Part shown: piece after piece, positions 53,226 through 61,325 of the stretch
Layout of the letters: each line of letters opens with the position of its first letter
How positions within the stretch are numbered: position 1 is the stretch's first letter
Source of the DNA: an uncultured Poribacteria bacterium
GTDB lineage: Bacteria; Poribacteria; WGA-4E; PCPOR2b
Reading direction: 5' to 3'
DNA: 64,000 bases
NCBI GenBank assembly: GCA_958296125.1
Contig: OY282444.1
Coordinates: 2,041,940 to 2,105,939, forward strand
Position numbers and translations under genes: made by a program
Notes under the pieces: generated by a model
Told to the model about the DNA's origin: nothing
Seen by the model: the letters and a program-made list of their open reading frames with translations, nothing else
The model's database searches: none

Positions 53226-54170
53226 TCACGCTTCAATGCGCTTTGTTACCGAGTGCGTGGGACCGCCCCATCTAGGAATTGCGACCGTCCATTGACCCGC
53301 AGGACCTCCGGCAACGATGATAATGATATCTTCAGGGAGCCGATTCGTCTGTTGGTGAATATATGCTTGTATATCGCTCCTGCTAAAATTATCTCTGGCG
53401 ATTATCTTCATGTGCTCAAGGCTAAACACAAGAACAATTTCAGCAGATGGGGATCCCAGTGCCGAAAGGCTGTGGCAAATTGTGTTGAGGATACTCTCCG
53501 CTGTGTTCCCGCTGGAACCGATGTGATATGGAGAGGAACCTGCGTGGACTGTCACCGTGCTGTCAGAAGGTTGGAATCCCCGTTCAACGTGCAAAGGCTT
53601 CCACAGACTTGCCTCCTCCCGTTCAGCGATGCAGAAGGTATATTTACCAGCGTGACCCAAAGTCGATCGGTCTAATTCGCCGGGTAATGCACCACCGATA
53701 TTCGTGCCGATTAAGCGGATTGCCCGCCCGATCGTCGCGTTTGCCCGCCAACCTTGCCCAAAAACGTTAAAACTGTCATTGATATCCAACTGCTTGCGGA
53801 TGGGACCATTGATAATCAGCAACGGTGTGGAGTCAGCGGTTGTCACTTGAACACCGTGCAGATTGAATGCTGCTTCGGTGACTGCCTCGGTCGCTGCGAT
53901 GACGACCGGCAGATATTCCGGCTTGCAACCCGCCATCACCGCGTTAATAGCGATGCGTCCGATTGTTGCGTGACCCCATTTGGGAGGGATCGATGCGAGC
54001 AATTCATCCGGCTGTCTGTGCGTACCGGCTAACATTTTTTCTACCCGATCCGGTGTCGGGGGGACAACCGGCAAGCCGTCAGTCCAACCGTTTTGGTAGC
54101 AAAGTTCGATGAGGTCTGTGTCATCAGCCGCTTCAATCTGATTTGACTGCCATTGGATTTGTGTCATCAT
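53226..54170 (-). CDS. Conserved protein of the WTDGLPVVPPTP family
   Basis: 314 residues, no signal peptide. The hallmark is LIELCYQNGWTDGLPVVPPTP near residues 20-45, then IPPKWGHATIGRIAINAVMAGC, LLIINGP and RAIRLIGTNIGGALPGELDRS. I recall this domain from proteins associated or fused with UGSC-family (seleno)proteins, but that is from memory and no such partner is visible here. The product has no assigned reaction. AAAGGAAA precedes a double ATG (54170/54167). Divergent from the MlrC-like gene, with a shared 98-base control region. Confidence 0.7.
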   Translation of the reverse strand: MMTQIQWQSNQIEAADDTDLIELCYQNGWTDGLPVVPPTPDRVEKMLAGTHRQPDELLASIPPKWGHATIGRIAINAVMAGCKPEYLPVVIAATEAVTEAAFNLHGVQVTTADSTPLLIINGPIRKQLDINDSFNVFGQGWRANATIGRAIRLIGTNIGGALPGELDRSTLGHAGKYTFCIAEREEASLWKPLHVERGFQPSDSTVTVHAGSSPYHIGSSGNTAESILNTICHSLSALGSPSAEIVLVFSLEHMKIIARDNFSRSDIQAYIHQQTNRLPEDIIIIVAGGPAGQWTVAIPRWGGPTHSVTKRIEA

Positions 54171-54206
54171 AAATTTCCTTTCAAATTCTGTTTTTTTGTG
54201 ATATTA

Positions 54207-54241
54207 TGCGTAAAATATAAGCAGAAATAACATCTTACGCA
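54207..54241. promoter_or_regulatory. Possible operator in the divergent control region
   Basis: TGCGTAA (54207-54213) and TTACGCA (54235-54241) form a perfect 7-bp inverted repeat with a 21-base centre, between the divergent WTDGLP-type gene and the MlrC-like gene. It could bind a dimeric regulator or form an RNA stem. Confidence 0.35.
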
Positions 54242-54268
54242 GTAAGCTATACGAACGGAGACATACTT

Positions 54269-55747
54269 ATGCGGATCGCAACGGGTTGCATCGGTCATGA
54301 AACAAACACATTTTCATCTGTGCCGACTTCAATCGACGACTTTAAGAACAATTACCACATCGGTGATGAGATAATCTCAGCGTTCAGACAGACGAGCACC
54401 ATCACCGGCGGGTTTATTGAGAGTTCAGAGAAGCTGGGGATCCAGATCGTTCCGCTCCTATGGACGTTCGCAACACCCTCTGGCGCAGTTGAGCAAGGGG
54501 CGTACGACACACTTAAAGGAGAGTTCCTTGACCACTTGCGAAACGCTGGACAGATTGACGGGGTTTTCCTAGATTTACACGGGGCAATGGCAACGGAGGA
54601 GATCGAAGATGCCGAGGGCGATCTGATTCGATCGGTGCGTGAAATTGTCGGCTCCCTCCCAATTGTTGTGACGCTAGACCTCCACGCGAACATCACCGCT
54701 GGAATGGCGGAATGCAGTGACACAATTATTGGGTTCGACACCTATCCGCATGTCGATTGTTATGACCGAGGTGTTGAGGCAGCACAAGTAATATTTGACA
54801 CAATTCAGGGAAACATCCACCCGACAATGGCGTATCGCCAACTGCCGCTACTGACCTCGCCGCCGGCGCAATGTACGATGAAACCCCTGATGAGTGGGGT
54901 AGTGGAACACCTTCACGCCCTCGAAACGGAGCCGGGGGTGGTAACGGCAACTCTATCGATGGGGTTTCCTTTTGCAGATATACGCGATGCCGGTGTCTCG
55001 GTGCTCGTAACGACCAACGGCGATCAGCAACTCGCTGAGCATCATGCAGACAAGTTTGCGGGATACATCTGGAACCTGCGAGAGGCATTTAATCCGAATC
55101 TTGTTTCCGTTGAGGAGGCAATCGAAATCGCGGATCGGGCAGAAGGGCATCCAGTTGTTCTCGCGGAGGGTTCGGATAATCCCGGTGGAGGCGGTCCCTG
55201 CGATGGAACGATTATTCTTCGGAAATTCATTGAAGCCGATGTCCAAGATGCGGTTATTGCTATAATCGCTGACCCAGAATCCGTAGCCCTCGCGATCCAA
55301 GCAGGGATTGGCAATACCGTAGCACTCAATGTCGGTGGAAAAACGATTCCGTTGCACGGCGATCCGGTTGCGTTGACAGGCTATGTGAAAACAATCTCCG
55401 ACGGACAATTTGTGCATAAAGGTCCGATGGGCCGCGGAGTCAGAAGCAGTTTGGGACGAACAACCGTTGTCAAGGTCGGCGGCATCGAAATCATCCTCAC
55501 GGAACGGCGTGTCCAACCCCTTGACGCTGAAGTGCTCCGTAGTGTCGGCATAGAACCGAGGGATCGGAAACTCATTGCGCTCAAATCGGCTGTTCATTTC
55601 CGTGCAGATTACACGCCAATCGCTCATAAGATCTTGGAGGTAGACACCCCCGGCGTGCATAGCCCGGATCTTTTCACCTACGATTATCAGAAGGTACGAT
55701 GCCCCATTTATCCACTGAATGCAGACGCTGATTTTCGGCAAACGTAA
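54269..55747 (+). CDS. M81 family metallopeptidase, MlrC-like
   Basis: 492 residues. The N-terminal M81 domain has RIATGCIGHETNTFSSVPT with the first zinc His, FLDLHGAMATE and TLDLHANITAGM with the other ligands, and GFDTYPHVD. The C-terminal MlrC domain has DNPGGGGPCDGT. MlrC was defined as the last enzyme of microcystin breakdown, but most homologues act on other small peptides or amides. GGAG precedes the ATG. Full length, cytoplasmic. Divergent from the WTDGLP-type gene. Confidence 0.9.
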   Translation: MRIATGCIGHETNTFSSVPTSIDDFKNNYHIGDEIISAFRQTSTITGGFIESSEKLGIQIVPLLWTFATPSGAVEQGAYDTLKGEFLDHLRNAGQIDGVFLDLHGAMATEEIEDAEGDLIRSVREIVGSLPIVVTLDLHANITAGMAECSDTIIGFDTYPHVDCYDRGVEAAQVIFDTIQGNIHPTMAYRQLPLLTSPPAQCTMKPLMSGVVEHLHALETEPGVVTATLSMGFPFADIRDAGVSVLVTTNGDQQLAEHHADKFAGYIWNLREAFNPNLVSVEEAIEIADRAEGHPVVLAEGSDNPGGGGPCDGTIILRKFIEADVQDAVIAIIADPESVALAIQAGIGNTVALNVGGKTIPLHGDPVALTGYVKTISDGQFVHKGPMGRGVRSSLGRTTVVKVGGIEIILTERRVQPLDAEVLRSVGIEPRDRKLIALKSAVHFRADYTPIAHKILEVDTPGVHSPDLFTYDYQKVRCPIYPLNADADFRQT

Positions 55748-55802
55748 CCTGTGGAAGTTCCTTCGTTACAATAAACTCACTTCAAACTCTATAGGTGTTA
55801 CT

Positions 55803-57122
55803 ATGAGAACAATTTTACACATCGCACTCATCTGGAGTACGATTCTCCTTTTGCTTGCTTCGGGAGTCGGGGCAGCACATGCCTCACCTGTAGCCATACT
55901 CGGTGCATTTGATGAAGAAGTCGCCATCCTTGAGGCACAGCTTGTAAATCCAAGGGCGCATACCATCGAGAGGATGCAATTCATCACAGGGACGCTCAAC
56001 GAGCAAAACGTAGTTATCGCAAGGACAGGGGTTGGCAAAGTCAATGCAGCAATGACAGTCACTCTGATCATTGAGCATTTTCGCCCCAATCAAGTCATCT
56101 TCACGGGGGTTGCTGGTGGACTCAATCCAGAACTGCAGCTTGGAGATATTGTCATCGCACAAAAGACAGCACAGCACGATTTGGGCAGATTGGAATCAGT
56201 CGAGATCGAAAACAGAGGTGTCAGGAATCCTATCAATGGGAAACGAAATCCCATCTTCTTTCCTGCCGACCCTGAGCTGTTGCAGATAGCAGAAACCGCT
56301 CTGGAGGGAATTAAACTTAACCCATTTCAAACCCCTCAAGGTCAACGGCACCCACGAATCATCAGGGGAACAGTTGTAACTGGGGATGTATTTGTCGCTT
56401 CCGATGCAAAAAAAACAGCCTTACATAAAAATCTTGGTGCCGATGCAGTAGAGATGGAAGGCGCAGCAGTTGCCCAAATCTGCTGGCAATACAACGTTCC
56501 CTGCTTGGTCATACGCAGCCTTAGCGATGATGCCGGTGCAAACGCTTCAGAAGATTTTAAGAAATACTACAAAATCGCCGCGCGCAATTCCACAGCACTC
56601 GTTACCCGTATTATCAGTCAACTTCATTCTGAGCAATCGCTGCAACCGGATCCGAAAATCAATCATGCACAGAAGCGAGAGGCTTCTGTATCACCACAGC
56701 AAAACGCGCTTACCCCTAATGAGCGGCGATTTCAAAAGATGCTTTCGGGCGTTACTCTCGTTGGTCACTTCACTATCACAGGGGAGGGAGATCAGAGCAC
56801 CCTAAGAGCAGAAAAGTATACTATCACAAAAGTCACCAAAATGAGCGGCGATTACTGGCTCTTTTTTGTACGAATCCAATACGGTGGGAGGGACGTAACT
56901 GCGCCATTGCAGCTTGAAGTCAAATGGGCAGACGACACCCCCATCATCACATTAACTGATCTGGAATTGCCAAACTTGGGAACCTACACTGCAAGGGTGT
57001 TAATCTATCGTGGACAATACGCTGGCACTTGGAGCAGCGACAAACACGAAGGACATTTGTTCGGAATGATAACCAAGAATACGCCCAAATCAGATAATAC
57101 TGACTCCCAGCGGCAGGACTAG
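55803..57122 (+). CDS. Exported 5'-methylthioadenosine/S-adenosylhomocysteine nucleosidase with extra C-terminal domain
   Basis: 439 residues from ATG 55803. Signal peptide (IALIWSTILLLLASGVGAAHAS) followed by a full MTAN domain: VAILGAFDEEVAIL with the conserved Glu, FTGVAGGLNP, VEMEGAAVAQ and RSLSDDAG with the catalytic Asp. The usual enzyme is cytoplasmic and about 230 residues; here export and a further 130-residue beta-rich domain (LVGHFTITGEG, TARVLIYRGQYAGTW) are added. It would cleave MTA or SAH in the periplasm. Starts 56 bases after mlrC-like. Confidence 0.82.
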   Translation: MRTILHIALIWSTILLLLASGVGAAHASPVAILGAFDEEVAILEAQLVNPRAHTIERMQFITGTLNEQNVVIARTGVGKVNAAMTVTLIIEHFRPNQVIFTGVAGGLNPELQLGDIVIAQKTAQHDLGRLESVEIENRGVRNPINGKRNPIFFPADPELLQIAETALEGIKLNPFQTPQGQRHPRIIRGTVVTGDVFVASDAKKTALHKNLGADAVEMEGAAVAQICWQYNVPCLVIRSLSDDAGANASEDFKKYYKIAARNSTALVTRIISQLHSEQSLQPDPKINHAQKREASVSPQQNALTPNERRFQKMLSGVTLVGHFTITGEGDQSTLRAEKYTITKVTKMSGDYWLFFVRIQYGGRDVTAPLQLEVKWADDTPIITLTDLELPNLGTYTARVLIYRGQYAGTWSSDKHEGHLFGMITKNTPKSDNTDSQRQD

Positions 57123-57296
57123 CAAATACAGATTCATTCTGTGTGGACCGAACATGAGAAATCCGTCTGATGGTGATTGAACACGGCTCGGTGCATGGAT
57201 GAGGTCAGAGTACGGATTCTCAAGAGTTTGGTAATAGTACGCGTGCTCTATTTGAGTGACATTCGACTTAACCTAACAATATGAGGAAATTCGACA

Positions 57297-57749
57297 GTGC
57301 AAATCAAAGGCGATTACACCATTTCCGCCCCGCGTGAAAGGGTCTGGGAATATTTCACGACTCCTGAGCTTTTGCAGCAATGTATCCCCGGCTGCGAAGA
57401 GTTAAAACCACTTGACGCTGATACTTTTGAGGCGACAATTAAGATAGGGGTCGCTACGATCAAAGGGGTATATAAAGGCTCGGTCAAGATAGAAAATAAA
57501 CAGTCCCCTTCAACCTACCGGTTGGGTGTTCAAGGCGAAAGCAAGATTGGCTTTGTCAACGGGGCGTGTGATTTCACGCTGGAAGAAACTGGGGGAAATC
57601 AAACGGCGGTCAACTTGACTGGAGAATTAACGGTTGGTGGAAACCTTGCCCGTGTGGGGCAGAGAATCATCGGGGGGGCATCTAAAATGATGATCGGTAA
57701 ATTCTTCAACGAGGTTGAGCAGTTGGCGAAATCCGAAACGGGAACTTAA
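57297..57749 (+). CDS. CoxG-like SRPBCC protein (CO dehydrogenase subunit G family)
   Basis: 150 residues. One START/SRPBCC domain matching CoxG: GDYTISAPRERVWEYFTTPELLQQCIPGCEEL at the start and NLARVGQRIIGGASKMMIGKFFNE at the end. CoxG anchors CO or xanthine-type dehydrogenases to the membrane, but no cox genes are near and this protein lacks the usual C-terminal membrane tail, so it is a solitary homologue. GTG start with GAGGAA upstream. Confidence 0.82.
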   Translation: MQIKGDYTISAPRERVWEYFTTPELLQQCIPGCEELKPLDADTFEATIKIGVATIKGVYKGSVKIENKQSPSTYRLGVQGESKIGFVNGACDFTLEETGGNQTAVNLTGELTVGGNLARVGQRIIGGASKMMIGKFFNEVEQLAKSETGT

Positions 57750-57929
57750 TTGAGGATGTGTGCTATCAGATGACTCCGTGCATCCGCACCATACCAACTT
57801 CACGCTAGATGTTGAACGGTAGATGCGCGTCAGCCACCGAATCTGCTGCGAGAATAGGGATAGCACACCACGCCTTATGTGCTTACTGACGGTGTCCACA
57901 AGTTGATTTTTTGACAATAGCTTCAGGAC

Positions 57930-59339
57930 TCAAGGAATTTGATGGATGTATATGTCAGCGTCTTTGCCCCGGTAATCACTCCAAACTATAAATGCCCCAC
58001 CCCTGCCGTTGGCGATTGCACGAGGCGCAATCTGATCCCCGTCAGCCGTACATACAGGTGCCCCGTTAAACGTCCAGATAGATTTACCGTCCGCATCAAT
58101 CCGTTGGGCATAGATTGCATCTGCGGTAACGTTCCCATAATCCTCTCGAAAATCTTTCCAGTAGATTATTGCGCCTTGTGAGCCATCGGAAACGAGGTGA
58201 GGCTCGCGCTGAACACCTGCTGCCACACAGATGGGACTCCCGTTGTTTTGCCACATCGGCACCCCATCTGGACCGATTCGCTGTGCGTAAATATCGGCGA
58301 AAATATCACGGTCATCCCACCAAGTAACAATCAACCCACCCATACCGTCGCTGATTCCCTCGGGTTGCTGTTGATTTGACGGGTCATTACAGAAATTGAT
58401 GCCATCCTTTTCCCAGAGTACCTTCCCATTTGCATCAATCCGCTGGGCGTAGAGGTCTGCGCTACTGAAAATATTCGGATCGTTACGGTAGTCTGACCAG
58501 ACCACAAACGCTCCCCCCGAACTATCGGCAACGACAAACGGACCTCCCTGATTGCCGGGGGCTGTACATACCGGAACGCCCCCATTTTCCCAAACCCGCT
58601 CTCCTGTGGCCCCCATCCGTTGAGCGAAGACATTCCAATCCGGTGTACTGATGTCCCACCATGCGATGATTGCGCCCCCGGTGTCGTCTGTCGTCAAAAA
58701 CGGGTCATACTGATCGCCCTCCCCTTTATAGACAGGCACTCCGTTGAGTTCCCAAGCCGGCTTTCCAGTGCCATCAATCCGTTGGGCATAGATATCCAAA
58801 TTTCCATGCCGGGAATCCTCCCACACAATAATCGTCCCACCGTTACCGTCGGAAATTGCTTTGACATCCTCCTTCAGGAAGGGCACGATGCTGACAGGGA
58901 TTCCATCCTTACCCCAAAGTAACTTGCCGTTTGCATCAACCCGTTGGGCATAGATGTCCCGGTTGCGGTGGCGCGAATCCCCAAAAACAATGATTGCGCC
59001 TGCTTCCGCATCGGGAACCAGGAGGGGCCAGCTTTGCGCGCTAGGCTGTACGCAGATTGGAATGCCATCGTTTTCCCACAGCATTTCGCCATTTGCGCTG
59101 ATCCGTTGTGCGAATACATCCCGATTCCCGTTCCTCACATCGCGCCACGCGACAATAATGCCGCTGTGGTTGTCGGAAATTAGGTCGGGGAAATGCTGAT
59201 CCTCTCTCGCAATACAGACTGGCAGATTTTGGCTAGCATCCTTTATCCATTCAGCGGGCAAACCCTGAAGCCACACATTCATGAGGAAAAAAGAGAAAAC
59301 AAGGAGAGGGCACTTCCGTCTACTCTTCCATTCTTTCAT
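57930..59339 (-). CDS. Secreted repeat protein with about eight propeller-like blades
   Basis: 469 residues from ATG 59339 (AAGGAAGA directly upstream). A signal-like hydrophobic stretch (CPLLVFSFFLMNVWLQGLPA) is followed by about eight repeats of 50-57 residues with the pattern W.D.R....DIYAQRIDANGK.LW...G.P.C. Each repeat contributes one Cys near its end, so the Cys are regularly spaced. The layout suggests a single beta-propeller on the cell surface or in the periplasm. Function unknown. Confidence 0.72.
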   Translation of the reverse strand: MKEWKSRRKCPLLVFSFFLMNVWLQGLPAEWIKDASQNLPVCIAREDQHFPDLISDNHSGIIVAWRDVRNGNRDVFAQRISANGEMLWENDGIPICVQPSAQSWPLLVPDAEAGAIIVFGDSRHRNRDIYAQRVDANGKLLWGKDGIPVSIVPFLKEDVKAISDGNGGTIIVWEDSRHGNLDIYAQRIDGTGKPAWELNGVPVYKGEGDQYDPFLTTDDTGGAIIAWWDISTPDWNVFAQRMGATGERVWENGGVPVCTAPGNQGGPFVVADSSGGAFVVWSDYRNDPNIFSSADLYAQRIDANGKVLWEKDGINFCNDPSNQQQPEGISDGMGGLIVTWWDDRDIFADIYAQRIGPDGVPMWQNNGSPICVAAGVQREPHLVSDGSQGAIIYWKDFREDYGNVTADAIYAQRIDADGKSIWTFNGAPVCTADGDQIAPRAIANGRGGAFIVWSDYRGKDADIYIHQIP

Positions 59340-59369
59340 TCTTCCTTTCCTTCCCACTATTTGACGCAA

Positions 59370-60052
59370 TAGTGCAAATCCCTCGATTCCACTTCAGTAT
59401 TTACATTACATATAATTTGGAGGCCATCAGCGGTCATAAATGTAGGGCCGGTGTTGAAGCGTGAGTAGAAGGGAGCAAGGGTTGCGAAGAGCAAGTTTTT
59501 CCAGCTTCGCTTGACTCACCAATTGGCCGATTTGTGAATCGTGGAATCCTTCGTCCTTGCCGTCAGGGTTGGGTGTTTAGTGTTGACTGCTCCCAATGTT
59601 GTCCGCAGGCGAGACCAGGAAAACATTGGGATTCCTATGATAGACTGACCAGTAGCAGTCCGTTCCGCACCGTTCCGTGTGCAGGCCTGCCCCGATGCAA
59701 TCGGGGAGACCATGGTTGCTCTGTGCTATCTTCCTGCTTCAACGATTCGAGCCTCAACTGCTGAGGGCTTACAGAATCTCCACCCCGATAAATCGGGATT
59801 CAAAGCAACAAGCGTTTAATGTCTCCGAGTGCCCCCCGGCGACGCTATACTCAACCCTGGTCTCGGCACGGACCCGTCCACTTCATTGTCTCGAACCACC
59901 GCTTCAGGGGAGTATAAAATAATTATAACACACTTCTAAAGCGTGTGCAAGGTAAATCACACGGTTTGACCCAATGCTGTCCATTCCGATGACCCCCGCG
60001 AACGGGACAGGCAGGCAAGCATTGGGCTTGTGCTAATTTCTGTCATACACGC
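59370..60052. repeat. Dense cluster of hairpins and repeat fragments
   Basis: 683 bases, no gene. Visible: TCCCAATGTT (59591-59600) / AACATTGGGA (59622-59631); GCAGGCCTGC (59681-59690); CCCCGAT/ATCGGGG (59690-59706, 3-base loop); CCCGAT/ATCGGG (59784-59797); CCCAATGCT (59970-59978) / AGCATTGGG (60018-60026). The words GAGACCAGG (59611-59619) and CTGGTCTCGGCACGGAC (59857-59873) also occur in the MITE copies A and B. The first and last hairpins share the same arms, so they are related elements. Confidence 0.65.
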
Positions 60053-61021
60053 TTAGTTCGGGGGATCATCAAGGATAATATGGTTTTTTGGATCCTGCCA
60101 TTTGCCGTTGGCATAGACACCGTAGTGTAAATGGTCACCGGTGCTTGTACCGCTATTTCCCACATAACCGATAATTTCATAGCGTTTGACCCGTTTTCCG
60201 ACTCGGAGGCCGTCAGCGTGATTTTTCAGGTGCCCGTATAACGTCTTCATCTGTGTAGACTTATGTTCAATCTGGATCAGATTGCCGAGGAATCGATCTT
60301 TCGCGATTCGATTGATAACACCACCAGCGGTAGCAATCACTGGTGTTCCTCGAGGTGCCGCGATATCCAATCCCTTATGAAATTGAGGTTTTCCCGTCAA
60401 CGGGTGTCGGCGGTGCCCGAATCCGGAAGAGAACCAATAATCCGTTGGCATCGCAATTGGCAAAAGAGAAGGCTTCTCCGCCAACTCTTCGACCTTACTT
60501 TTTAGGTGTTCATAGATCGGTGTAATCTCGCGTCTTACCTGTATAATCTGATTGATTAGGGGATTGTCTGCGAAATCAGTAGGGACTGGCATCGAAGTAG
60601 ATTGTGTTTCGACAATCGAAGTTGTTAATTCATTATCACTCACCTGTTCGGTGTTGAAACCACTGCCCCCCTGCCCGAGGATACCTTGCTCTTGGTTCAT
60701 GCCTGCCCATACCTCGATCTGGCGTCTCATTTGACGAACATCTTCGATCTCTTCTTTGATGGCCTGCTTCTCTTTTTCATACTTTTCAATTGTTTTTTCA
60801 AGATGTTCTCTATCCGCGACTTCACCTTGTAACTCAGTCTTGTAGTAGACACCGTGTTTCATTCCTGAAACAGCAAAAGTGATTATCAAGGTAAACACCA
60901 GACATAGAAAAAAACCTAGGAATAATGCACACCAATGTTTAATCGAGATTTGCCGTACTGAATCTTGATTAGATGACATAAGTAAAATCGTATATGTGTT
61001 TTTCAATGAACTCCCCTTCAT
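60053..61021 (-). CDS. M23 family peptidase, membrane-anchored
   Basis: 322 residues. A membrane segment (ALFLGFFLCLVFTLIITFAV, about 31-50) is followed by a coiled coil (about 65-110) and the M23 lysostaphin-type domain: GFGHRRHPLTGKPQFHKGLD with the first zinc His and Asp, and TSTGDHLHYGV with the HxH motif. The catalytic set is complete, unlike EnvC-type regulators. It would cut peptidoglycan cross-links in the periplasm. Own promoter at 61066-61093. Confidence 0.9.
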   Translation of the reverse strand: MKGSSLKNTYTILLMSSNQDSVRQISIKHWCALFLGFFLCLVFTLIITFAVSGMKHGVYYKTELQGEVADREHLEKTIEKYEKEKQAIKEEIEDVRQMRRQIEVWAGMNQEQGILGQGGSGFNTEQVSDNELTTSIVETQSTSMPVPTDFADNPLINQIIQVRREITPIYEHLKSKVEELAEKPSLLPIAMPTDYWFSSGFGHRRHPLTGKPQFHKGLDIAAPRGTPVIATAGGVINRIAKDRFLGNLIQIEHKSTQMKTLYGHLKNHADGLRVGKRVKRYEIIGYVGNSGTSTGDHLHYGVYANGKWQDPKNHIILDDPPN

Positions 61022-61065
61022 ACTATACAGGACCTGAAGTATAAGTTGATTACCATATATAAGCT

Positions 61066-61093
61066 ACAATAAATAGTATAGCACAGATGTCAA
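61066..61093 (-). promoter_or_regulatory. Sigma-70 promoter of the M23 peptidase gene
   Basis: Minus-strand perfect TTGACA (61088-61093), 16-base spacer, TATTGT (61066-61071), 45 bases before the ATG. Confidence 0.6.
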
Positions 61094-61164
61094 AGTAAGG
61101 CAAGCGTATTGTCTATGTTTCCGCATCTTTTCTTATCAAGATGGTAACTCGGATTATATTATAA

Positions 61165-61227
61165 ATTTCCCGGCATCGGGACTGGTTCAGCCCGTCAAAT
61201 ATCAACAGAACCTACTGTCCGGGAAAT
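61165..61227. repeat. Inverted repeat between hrpB and the M23 gene
   Basis: ATTTCCCGG (61165-61173) and CCGGGAAAT (61219-61227) are a perfect 9-bp inverted repeat with a 45-base centre. The rest of the 61022-61325 gap carries the M23 promoter and nothing else I can assign. Confidence 0.4.
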
Positions 61228-61325
61228 ATTTAACGAGACCTATACAGAAAGCGTTTCATGACTTCCATTCCAGTCACAGAAAACCAATGATTAAAATAAT
61301 CCTGTCTTGGGTTTTCATTCAATTT

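Noticed and set aside
53127-53675. 182-codon plus-strand frame
   Set aside because: It lies opposite the well-supported WTDGLPVVPPTP-family gene and has no family resemblance.
54952-55741. 262-codon minus-strand frame inside the MlrC-like gene
   Set aside because: Antisense shadow of a gene with clear M81 motifs; no start site signal or family match.
57297-57749. CO dehydrogenase operon suggested by the CoxG-like gene
   Set aside because: No coxL, coxM or coxS or other molybdenum-enzyme gene is present nearby.
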